Origin: Yamagishiella unicocca
Taxonomy: Eukaryota; Chlorophyta; Chlorophyceae; Chlamydomonadales; Volvocaceae
Assembly (NCBI GenBank): GCA_003116995.1
Contig: BDSL01000090.1
Span: 1-64,000, forward strand
Reading direction: 5' to 3'
DNA length: 64,000 bases
Made by a program: the position numbers and the translations under genes
In this document: in pieces, positions 23,101-35,100 of the stretch
How the letters are laid out: the number at the start of each line of letters is the position of its first letter
Numbering within the stretch: position 1 is the first letter of the stretch
Notes under the pieces: generated by a model
What the model was told of the DNA's origin: nothing
What the model saw: only the letters and a program-made list of their open reading frames with translations
The model's database searches: none

Positions 23101-26100
23101 CGCCACCGTCGACGAGGTGACGCTGGCGGAGATCTGGATATCGCGGTATAAGGCCCAGGCGGTGTCGTACCAGACGACGGGTATCACGCTGGCCCTGGCG
23201 GACCTGAGCGTGGCTTCGGAGCAGCTGGTTCCGGCGCTGAACAGCCTGGCGGACACGTTGCGTACGGCACTGGCGGCGAACAGCTCGTACGCGTCGGCGG
23301 TTTTGCGTCGCCGTACGTCAATGGCGACTATGGGCACGGGGGAGCAAGACAGCACCGTGGATATGGGGCACATGCTCTCTGGTGAGCCCCTGGGCGGGTG
23401 GGCGCTGGGTGGGTGCAGTAGTGGCAGCTGAGCAGCAAACCCCCTGACCCACATCACCTGACAACATCGCCTGACCCACATCGCCTGAACCACGCCACCT
23501 GACCCACACCACCTGAACAACATCACCTGACCCACATCGCCTGAACCACGCCACCTGACCCACACCACCTGAACAACATCACCTGACCCACATCACCTGA
23601 ACAACACCACCTGACCCACACCACCTGAACAACATCACCTGACCCACATCACCTGAACAACATCACCTGACCCACATCACCTGAACAACATCACCTGACC
23701 CACATCAGCTGAACAACATCACCTGACCCACATCACCTGAACAACATCACCTGACCCACATCACCTGAACAACACCACCTGACCCTCCCTCCCTCCCTCC
23801 CTCACAGAGCTGCGCCTGGCGACGGACCTGGACGCCCTCTCCCGCGCAGCCGTCATCACCGCCAGCGCCGCCTACAACGCGACCCTCCTGGCCTTCGACC
23901 GCGACGACGAGCTGCTCAAGGGCACCGGCCTCTCCATCTACTTCCCGCTGCAGGCCGCCAAGATGGACACTTTGTACGGCACCCTGACGAGTGCATCGGG
24001 CCCGCTGGCCGCCGCCGCCGGCCGCTGGGCGGCCTTCCTGTCCACGCTGTACGACGCGTCGTACGCCATCGCGTCCAGCGAGCTGCCGTTCGCGTTCCTG
24101 ACTTCCGCCGCGTCGGTGCCGTACCTGGACGTGCAGTCGGGGTCGTACGTACTACAGGGCGCGCTGAGCAGCCCTCTGGCGCTGTCGGCGCAGGCTTACT
24201 ACGGTTTCCTGGACGCATCGGACAAGTGAGCATCTGGTTTCGGGGCCACTTTTGGGGTTTTGCAAATCCTGTGTTGACGTGACTGCTAGCGGCAGGCAAT
24301 GTGTTGGCGTTGGGATGGGATAGCAGTTGCGCTGTAACGACCCTCCCTGGCCTCCCCCCCTGCCCCCTCCCCTTTCCCTATCGCCACGTCAGGTCGTACA
24401 TCCTGGCCGGCTCCCAGGCTGCCTTGATTGATGGCACCAGCGTAGTGGGCACCTGGCGCCGCCTGTTGTGGGGCGTTACGCAGACCCTCAACATCTCCTC
24501 CTCCTCCTCATCGGCATCGTCATCCTCCTCCTCAACTCCCGGCAACTACTCCTCCACCACCACCTCCGCGCTCATGGCCACCCAGACCAGCGCCGCCCGC
24601 TCCACCTCGTCGCTGATGTTCGCGACGGAGGAGTGGCAGACCTCCTCCGACGGCTCAACCGCCACCAGCGTCTCCCTGACCGCCAACGTCAAGTACGGCG
24701 CCACGTGCAGCGTCGCCATCTCCCGCATGTCCCCCGCCATCCTCAAGTACACCTACCGCTTCGGCACAAACCGAGCCACGCTGCAGCTATTTGCGCAGCA
24801 GTCCTCTGGGGCGTACGGCGAGGTTTCGGCGCAGGCGGGCGGGGTCATTGTGCCAACCATGTACAAGCTGCCGCGAGACTTCTCGGGTGCGGGGGGCTCG
24901 GGTGCGGGGGTTTCGCGTGCGGGGGGCTCCAGGGGGGGGAGCTTGGGGCGCACGGCGCTGGGGTGGGGGGATCGGTAGGTGGGTGGGTCGGTCTGTAGGT
25001 CGGTTAACGTACGGGGTTTGCAGCTGGCGATAGTGGTGGCGATTTGCTGCTGCGGTTCCTGCCCTCGGCCCCAGTCGCTTTTGCTTCACGTTATGGTTGG
25101 AGCCCTGGTGCACCCCCACCCCCCCTCTATCGAAGGCTATGCAGCCACTACATTTCCCCAGTCGCGTTACCGGTTCTTTTATTGTAGCCCCTCTTTCCGT
25201 GGCGGTTCCCTTGTCCCCCGCAGGCGCACAGTCGACCACGTACGAGTACAGCGGCTGCCTCAAGTGGTGAGGGGGGTGCGCGGTCGCCGGCGGTTAGCTC
25301 GGCCGGGCGGCAGCTCACGGCGCGATCGGCGTGGGCCGAAGCGGGATGGGCACGCTGGGATGGGCACGGGAATGGGAACGGCGGCGCTTGCTGCACGGCA
25401 AAGGATGCGCGTGATCCTAATCCCGGCAGGGCTGCGTCGCCTGGCGCACTTGCAGCGGCAGTTGGCGGTTGGTTGGGCCGGTCGGGACTCGCGGCACCTT
25501 ATCGGCGTGCACCTCTACCGCTACCGAAACCACAGAAACGTCATCCACCAGTCCACACATTGCCCACTGACCACCACTCGCCACCACTCGCCCCACTCGC
25601 CACCACGCGCCACCACGCGCCACCACGCGCCACCACGCGCCACCACGCGCCACCACTCGCCCCACTCGCCACCACTCACCACCACTCGCCACCACTCACC
25701 GCCACTCGCCACCACTCGCCACCACTCGCCACCACTCGCTACCACCTCCTCGCAGGGGCTACAACGGCACGGTCCGTGTGGTGGCGGTGAGCATGTCCTC
25801 CGCCGCCGACACGCTGGGTGTGGACCTGGACGAGGACATGCTCATGTTCCTGCAGGCGCGGGACCTGTCGCTGTGTGAGTGGGGGTGGAGTTGGGGGTGG
25901 GAGTTGGAGGGGCAGCGAGGAAACCCGTGGACACGACGCAGGAGAAAGCGAGGGATGGACGTGGGTGTTTTGGCGCAGAGGAGGGGAGCCGAAGCTGCGG
26001 CTGGGACCACGGTGGGAGGCTGGGACCAGGTCAATGCGTTTTGGGGTGGGGTAACCGACGTTCGAAGGTTGAGGTTGAGTTGGAGGTGAAGGTGGCGGGC

Positions 26101-29100
26101 GACCCCCCAGTTAAGACGCCCGGTCATCGGTCGTCCAGCCCTTGCTTACTCCTAGCCAGCAGCCCTGCCCCCGCCTCTTACCCCCACCGGCCCACCCGCT
26201 CTTTCCCTTCACCCCCACCGTCCGCGCCCTCCCTTCGCCCCCGCAGCCAAGACGGCCTACCTGGTGGGCCCCTTCTCCCAGGTGGCGTTGTCGCATACCA
26301 CGGTGGGTGGCTGCCAGTGCCTAGCCACCTGGCGCTTCCTGGACGGCGCCACCACCTACAGCGGCTGCTCCAACCCCGACGACGACGCCGGGGGCCCCTG
26401 GTGCCCGATCCTGGCTGGCTCTTGTACGCGGCTGTCCAAGGCGCTAGGTGAGGCGAGGGACAGGGTCCGGAGGGCGAGTGGTAGGGTCCGGAGGGCGAGT
26501 GGTAGGGTCCAGAGGGCGGGGGGTTGGGTCCAGAGGGCGGGGGGTTGGGTCCAGAGGGCGGGGGGTTGGGTCCAGAGGGCGGGGGGTTGGGTCCGGAGAG
26601 GGGCGGGGTTAGGGTCCGGAGAGGGGCGGGGTTAGGGTCCGGAGAGGGGCGGGGGAAGTCCAGGCAGGCGGTGTTTCATAAGGCTTAGAGGCGAACGCGC
26701 GCCTTCCTGGGATGTGGCTCCCAGTTTCCACACGTCCAGCCACCAGGGGTTTCCTGTCGTAGCCACCGACAGGGGGTGCGAGTGGCCCCCGTGCCCGGTG
26801 CACCCATTGCCCTCGTCCGGCGCCACGCACAATCTGCGCCATTGCGCTCAGAGTATCCACCTACCCCCCCTCCCTTCCGCATCCCCACAGCTTCCCTCTA
26901 GTCCTGGTGAAACAAGTACGCCGTTTCTACACTACCCCACGCCCGCACCCGCCCGCTGCCTGCACCTCATCCACCCACACACTCGCCCACCCAACCGTAC
27001 ACGGGTTTTCCTTGCAACCCACCCAACCCCGTCCTGCCCGTCCCCCCAGGCCCCGTCAACGACAGCAGCAGCCCCTGGGACTACTGCTCCAGTAGCCGCA
27101 CGCTGTCCGGCTGCTCCTGCTCCAAGAAATACTCAACGGACTCGTCCAACTTCACGCACATGTACGGCAAGTGCTACCGCGCCGACGACCGGGCGGTGTC
27201 CCGGGGCGCATGGTGAGGCGGCGGTGGCGGGCAGGGGTACGGCGGAGTACGGCGGAGTACGGGAGGGCGGCGTAAAGACCCGGTTACACGACGGGGTACG
27301 GGAAGGGGGAGGAGAGGAGCTGCTGGAAGCGCGCGGTGGCCAGTGTGGGGAGTGACGCGCGCATGACGGGGAGAAGGGAGGGGGGATTGCATCTGGGGGT
27401 TTCACTGTCCGCACCCCACCAATCTAAACCCTCGTAACCTGCCCGCTTCCCCCCCACCTGCCGCCGCCGCCCCGCTGCAGGTGCACCGTCAACACCACGA
27501 CGTGCCCATCGGCGTTCCGTGCGCACGGCAGCAACGACACGTCGTACGACTACTGCGAGACGAAGACCTTGGAGGGCTGCTCCTGCGCTAACAGGTGTGC
27601 TTTGTGCTGGTGGGGGTGGGGGTGGGGCTGGTATGAGCGGAAACACGTGGGTCAGCAGTGCGGCCGTGGGCGGGATTGGAGGTACCACATGCACGCTTGG
27701 AAAGCACCGTACTCCGCATGCCGTCACAGGCCAATCACCTCCTCTTTACGTCCGGGCACGTGCACACCCTGCCGCTTAAATTGTAATAAATGGTATTCTT
27801 GCGCCTTCGGAAAGAATGCCACATGCCATCCCAGCTGTCTTTCTTCGGGCTTTCAAATAACGCCCCCCCTTGCCTACCTCGCCCCTCCCCTCCCCCGTGT
27901 CGACCGTGGATTCGCGGACTATCCTTTACCCCCCTCTCCCGTGCTGCCCCCCCCCCCGCAGCTGGACGTACAACGGCGTCACGTACAACGGCACGTGCAC
28001 CACGGGTTTTGCCGGCACCGACCCCCTGCCCGCGGGCTTCACCAACACCAGCCGCTGGTGCCACGTGCAGCCGGGTTGCGCCACCCGCAACCAGGTGCGG
28101 AGGCTGGGGGGCCTGGAGGCGGTGGAGGGGGCCGGAGAGGCAGCCGGCTCCAGGCGGCGAGGATCCACATACGCGCGTGTTCGTATGTATACGGGTGCAC
28201 ACTCACCGGGTTGAGAGGCGTGGGCGGCTGAGGGCGCACCACTAACCCACCTCAACGGTGGCCCAGGCTTCTCAGGCACTCGCCACGTTTCGAGGCGTAC
28301 TTGTACGGCACCGATCCGCGTAGATATGGTGTCCAGGTCACCACAGGCACCTCTGGTACCCGCGTGTGTCTGGTGTGTCCTCCAGAAGGACGTCCCGACC
28401 CCGCAGTATGCCACCCCCTCCTCTCCCGGCCGTGGATTCGCGGATATATATATCTTTTTATCCCCCCTTTTTTGTCCTCCCCCCTCCCCCCTCCCCCCTC
28501 CCGCCGCCGCCGCCGCCGCCAGGTTCTGGGCAACCGCATCGGGCTGTGCGGCCCCGCAGTGCCCCGCCAGGCCGGCGCCTCCAACTCCAGCTGTGTCGTA
28601 CCCGCAACGCTGTCGGGCGGCGTGGTGGTGGACGACTGCGTGCCCTGGCGCAACGGCCCAGCCGCCAGCGACCGAGCGGACGCGATCGCGGCCGTCTGCC
28701 CCATCAACTCCGCCGCCACCCTCTTTGCCACCTGCAACGCGCGGAGCTGTACGGCGCTGGACATGTCGTACTGCCCGGCCACGACCCCACTGGTGCGGGC
28801 TGGGGGGCGCGGTTGGGGCTGGGGCGGGCTGTGCCGGGCTGCGGGCTTGGGGCTCGGACTCGCGAGGAGCGGCGCCTGCGGGGGTTTGAGAAGAGACCCG
28901 TGGGTCAGCACTGAAAAGTGAAGCCGATTAGGTAACGTTTGGTACGCACGTGTGCGGCTGCGGGGGCGGGTGGGAATGTGGGGTGAGGGAGGAGTTCGTA
29001 CCGCGCGCGGCCGGGTACCACCAGGGCTATTGTACCTTGTCTGCTGTACGTCGTGGAGCGAAAGGAGCCCTTCCTTTCAACAGCCTCCGGGCCCCCCAAT

Positions 29101-32100
29101 CCAACACCGTTCGCCGCCACCGCCACTAAACATGCGTTTCAACCCTACTCCCCCCCCGGCACCCACCGCTCGCCCCCGCAGTCAACCTCCCAGGTCCAAA
29201 CGAGCGCCTGGGTGTCCCGGCCCTGCCTGCTGCAGCTGTGCGCCGCCAGCCTGGTCAGCCGTGACAACGCCACCTGCGCCGCGGATGCCGCCCGAGCAGC
29301 AACCGCCTTCACGCAGCTCAACACCAGCTCGGCCGTCACCGCCGTGCTGCAAACCAACTACTCGGCCGGTGGGTGAAGCCGGAGGGCGGGCGGTCGGTGG
29401 GCTGTCTCGCGAGGAAGAGGGTGGTTGGCGTTGGTTGGTGGTTGGTTGCCGGTTGTAAAATATTGCGCGTCCCTAACAGACCCGCCTGGCGTTCCCCAAA
29501 TGTGACTCTTGCCAAGCTTCCATATGTTACCTCATACCGCTAAACACACACACCGCAAAACAAAAAATCGTGTTGTTGCGCGCTTGCGGCATGACGCCGA
29601 CACCTTCCCAACCGCTCTCCCCCCTGTTCACCCCCCTCTTGGCTGCAGCCTCCCTGGACTCCTTCTGCACGGACGTCCAAGGCGCCGACTGCCTCACCTC
29701 CACCCTGCTGCCCGCCTGTCCCGCCATCCGCCTCAACGGCTCGGTCATGTACGACTCGGCCTACGTGGACGACAGCGCAGCCGCGAACGTCTGCCGCACT
29801 GACTGCTTGCGCGCGCTGTGCTCCGTGGCGGGGTGCGTCCAAGAGCTGGGTCGGGGGCCGGGGGCCAGCGGCCAACAGCACTTGGGTTCGTTGGCTGCTC
29901 TCGAGTCTTCAACCAACTCGACCCAAACTCGGCCTATCCTGCGGCGATGTCGTCGCGTAGTCCGTTGACTTGCTGCCGAGCTGTCGTTCACGATTTGAAC
30001 ACCACCACCACCTCCACATCCTCCTCCTACAAGGCTTAAACTGAACCTCCACCGCCTCCCCCTGTGTGCGCCCCCCCCTTCCCCCCTCGTAACCGTTATT
30101 TACTGTACCCGCCCCCTTGTGTGCGCCCCCAACCCCTCCCCTCCCCCTGTGTGCGCCCCCAACCCCTCCCCTCCCCCTGTGTGTGCCCCCAACCCCTCCC
30201 CTCCCCCTGTGTGCGCCCCCAACCCCTCCCCTCCCCCTGTGTGCGCCCCCAACCCCTCCCCTCCCCCTGTGTGCGCCCCCAACCCCTCCCCGCTGCCCTC
30301 CAGGATGAAGTGCGCTCGCGCCCGGCTGGTGGAGGAGTTGCGGCTGACGCTGCTAGAGGCCATGGACGCCAAATGCGGGTCGACTGCGGCGGCGGGGCTG
30401 ACGAGCTTCAACAAGCCCTCCTCGTTGATGTGTCCGGAGCTGCTGGCACCGGCGAGCACCTGCGCCGCCTCCACCACACTCACGGCGGCGGCGGGTGAGG
30501 CCGTGTCGGGGACACTGCCGGGGTTTCGATCCGGTACTCTCAGGCTTGCGTCGTGTTTTGAACCATGCCCGGTATCGAGGCCCTAGAGGACACGCCAGGC
30601 AGGACGGGAAGCGGGAGCCGGGGCGGACCGCTCCCCTGCCCATACACAGGACATCCGCAGCCCGCCCTCACCGTTTCCGCGTCCTCCCACCCCCCGCGCC
30701 GGTCGTCCCCTCAACCCTCACCCCACAGGCGACATCGTCCTCGAACCCGTCGCCGGCACCTCCCAGTACGCGCCCCTCACCAACTGCACCTGGCGCATCC
30801 AGCCGTCGGGCCTGTCGTACATCAAGCTGACCTTTAGCTCCTTCAGCACCGAGCCCCTGTACGACAACCTGATGGTGGAGGACGCCGACGGTCTGGTGGC
30901 GATGCTCTCGGGCGCGGACGGCCTGCCCGGGCCACTGTACACCGATACAGGTGGGGTTGCGAGTAAAATTCGTGTACGAATAAATAAGGGGGAGCGGACG
31001 GTGGGGGGGCTTCGGCGGGTTCCGCGGGCTCGGGAGCGAGGAAACCCGTGGAGTCGACAAATGCGATGTGGCGCCTCTGGCTGGAGCGGCAGCATGACAC
31101 CCGAACTGTGCCGCTGTTTGTTCATTGATCACCAACTGAGAACCTATGGAGTCAGCATAGTGGGGCCCCCCGCCCCCCCTGTCCCTCCCCCTTCCCCTCC
31201 TTGCAGGCCTCCTGGTGCTCACCTTCTCCTCCGACAGCTCCATCCAGCTGTCGGGCTTCGCCGCCTCCTACTCCGCCGCCGTCAACCGCACCCTGCCCAT
31301 CCCCACGTGCAGCGCACGGCAAAAGGTATGCGACGGGACAACGGCGGAGGCGCCCCCATCCCTCTCCCGCCTCCCCCCGTCCGCTGATCCCCCTATAAAA
31401 GAACCCGTCCGCTGATCCCCCTATAAAAGAACCCGTCCGCTGATCCCCCTATAAAAGAACCCGTCCGCTGATCCCCCTATAAAAGAACCCGTCCGCTGAT
31501 CCCCCTATAAAAGAACCCGTCCGCTGATCCCCCTATAAAAGAACCCGTCCGCTGATCCCCCTATAAAAGAACCCGTCCGCTGATCCCCCTATAAAAGAAC
31601 CCGTCCGCTGATCCCCCTATAAAAGAACCCGTTCGCTGGGCTGCGTAGTAGGTGGGCAGCAGCCAGGCGCGCGGCGTCGTGCGCAGGTGCCGCGGATGGC
31701 CCCGGGCACGTGACTCTGCTGCCTCGGAATGGCTACCCCTTACCACCGCGCATCGCATACAGGGAAACGTCCTTAGCCAGACCGCAAACCGCGACCTCCC
31801 TCTGAGCCTGCCTGAACCCCCAACCGCCAACTCCCAACCGCAGCTCGCCATGATCACCGTGACCACCGCCAGCTACGGCAACGAGGCGAGCTGGGTGATT
31901 GGGGGATACCGTGTGGTGGCCGCCAACGCTAGCAGCAGCGGCAGCAGCGCTGGAGGGGCCACTCAGCGGGTGATGTTGGCGGCAGGTGGCCAGCTGCCCG
32001 CGCAGGCGTACTCGCTCTTCGCAGCGACCAACATGTCGCTCATCCAGGTCGACTCGCAGTACAAGAACTCCAGGTGCGGCTGGCGGTGGCGGGGGGAGAA

Positions 32101-35100
32101 CAAATGGAGCGGGGTTTGCGTGGAAAACCCGGTTACTCGACGTGGGAAGGGTAGTAAGCTGGCGCATAGGATTCGGACACCTGGTTGCGTGCGCATGCTG
32201 GCGCACTTCGATTGGCTGTTGGGGGAAAATGGGGGGTTTGTCAGGAAAATGTGTGTGCGGGGGGGAGGGGCCGAATCGAGGGTGGGTACGCTGGGCAGGT
32301 CGGGGCGGGGCAAGCAGCCTATTGCTTAGGACAGCCGAGGCTGTCTTGTGTGGCGGAGCTCCGAGTGCACCCGGTGCAGCAAGCTGTGCGGAGAGAGGTG
32401 GCTAAGTAGAGAGCTGTGCGTTGTCCGTGCCTTGAACTCGGGAACCCTAAACACTCCGCCACACGCGCCCATCCGCCCGCAGGTCCTACACGACCTACGC
32501 CTGCATACCCATGGGCTTCTCCATGCTGTACATGTACGACGGGTACGGCGACGGCTGGAGCGGCGGCACGATGAGGGTGTCGTACATGCCGAGCGCCAGC
32601 AGCTCCTACCCGGTGCTCAACGGCACCGTCGTGGCCCTCAACGCCACCGCACCGCTCACCCTCTTCACCTCCATGCCGAGCACTGCCGGTGGGTCCGCCG
32701 CTGCTGGCCCCCTTACGTGTTCCTGTGCAGGCGGACAGTGCTCGCCGCAGCCCCATTGCGGCCTTGCCGTTAGCTTCACTCGCCCGTGCCTGAGGCCTTA
32801 CGCGGCGCCGCAGCTGACCCGCCCGTTCCGCCCTCCACCGTACCCTGCCCTGCCGTACCGTGCCGTACGACCTGACCGCAGCTGAGTACTTGTCGGCTCT
32901 GGCTCGCAACAAGGGCTCTGGAAAGTTCAGCATCCGCTTCATCCTGCGGCTGACCGGAGAGAAGTCAGGTGCTGCAGAGATCGTGGAGGTGAGGGGATGC
33001 CACATTGCCCGCCTGCCTGCCTGTCTGCCTGCTTGCTTGCTTGCTTCTTGCCAGGGGGGACTGTCCTGCTCTGGAACGAAGGAGTCGCCCCACATGTCTT
33101 GCCTTGACATTGAGAGAAAGCGAGATGGAGACGACGATCAAGGAGCTCTGGTAGTGATCCTCGGCTCGATCTGTTGGGCCACGTTCCTCCCAGTCGTGCC
33201 TGTTGCGGTGGACGCCCCTTTTTCGTCCCGACGCCCTTTCCTCCCGACACGGTCACACGCCTTCCCTTCGCAGATCAAGCAGCTCATCCTTCGAGGGGCG
33301 GTCTCATCAGTGCTGTCGGTGGACGTGTCGACAATCAGCGTCCAATCCATAGCCGCGGCGGCGCGCCGCCGGCAGCTGTACGACGCATTGGGTGGCGGCC
33401 GGCAGGCCGACTCGTCAGCCGCCGACGCGGGCGAGGACGCCGGCGATGTGTACGACGACGAGTACGACGACGAGTACGAAGAGGACGTGCAGCACGTCGC
33501 CGACGAGGAGTATGCCGACGGTTGGCATCAGGAGGGCGCTAGGGGTGACAGGGAAGATAAGGTCCGGGACGCAAGGGCCGGGGGGAGCCGCCCTGGAGAC
33601 GGCGCCCTGGAGGAGCACCTGGTCAGCAATGACGCTGGAGACGCCCAGCACGACAATCGGCCATTGGGTCCGGAGCTGCAGCAGCATCAGCAGGGTGTCG
33701 GTGCCAGCGTATCGGACGCAGAGGGGGAACGGGAGTCGTCCTTGGAGGTGGGTGCGGCGGCGCGCGGCCGGGCTTGGTTCCATCAAACGGTTCAGGAGGG
33801 GGCAGCGGCGGAGCCTTTGGTGCACGAGGAGGGGGTTGTTGAGGCGCTGCTGGCCACCGCTCGTGCCCTGGGGCTGCGGCCGCTGGGCGCCGGCGAGGAC
33901 GACGCTGGCGACGGCGCCCACGCGGCGATGCAGCGGCGGCGGCGGCGGCGACGGGGTCGTGAGCTTCAGGGCTTGCAGGAGCTGCTGGCAGATCGTCGGG
34001 TGGCGGGGTCCGATGTGGGGGACATGGTGTCTGTGGAGCAGCCGCAGTTCCTGAGGAAGGAGGCGCTGGCGGCGGATGGGGCGGAAGATGGGGCGGCGGC
34101 GCACGCGGGGCACGCGAGCAATGGGGCCGCGGGGAAGGTGGGCTCGACGTCTGATGAAGATGGCGGCGGCGCCGACGGCAGCAGCGGCGAAGGCGAAGGC
34201 GGCGGCGAGGTAGGGGAAGGCTACACGGTCCTCTTCAACGGCCTGGTGGTTGGGCCCGACGGTGTACCCGTCGTGAGCAAGGCAGGGCGTGGCGGCAGTA
34301 GCAGCACCACTACTACCGCCAGCAGCAGCAGTAGTGGTAGCAGCGGCGGTGCCGAGGCCGCCGTGCCGCGGACGCTCATCTCAACGGTGGCTGGCGGCCG
34401 GGGAAGTCCAGATGGGCGGCCGCCCGGCGCCGCCGCCACCATCACGCAGCACGGTGGAAACGGCCACCCAACGGTCGTACGGCAGGCTCCAGGGCTGGAG
34501 GCGATGGCGGAGGTTGTGGGCGCGATGCGCCGCGATGCGGCGCGAGCTCGGCCCCTGGCTGGGCGCAACGGCGGCCGCACGGCTGTGCCCGACCTGCAGG
34601 TGCTACTGCCGCGCCTGCTGCACAGGGGCGCGCAGCACCTGGCCGCCGCCGCCGCTGCTACTGCCGGCGGCGGGTACGGCCTCGCGCACGTGGGCTCGGC
34701 CAGCGATGCGGGCGACGTGGGGTTGCGAGAGGGGGTTGATGCTGGCGCTAACGGGGAGGGGGGGAAGGTCGTGACCTCCCAGGGAGCGATGCTGGTGGTG
34801 GTGGCGGCGGGGGGGGCGGTGGCGGCGGCGGCGCATGGGCCGTTGCTGGATGGTGGCAACGCCGCGGTCCTGGCACCAGCAGCGGAGGCGGCTGCTGCCA
34901 CCGGTGTCGTCGGGGTCGTGGGGGAGGCAACGGAGCCGGGTACACGGAGTGCCGGGATGAGGGTGGAGCCGGGCGCTGCAGGTGGCTGGGCGGCAGGGGC
35001 GGCGGGGGATCTGCAGGGCATGAGAGGGCCGGCGGCCACGGCCGCATCGGGCGAGGCTGCAGGCAGCATCGTTGCTGTGGAAGAGGCGCCGAGAGAAGGA

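Noticed and set aside
23432..23783. Regular 28-bp repeats, checked as a possible CRISPR array
   Set aside because: There are no unique spacers; units are directly adjacent, in an algal intron.
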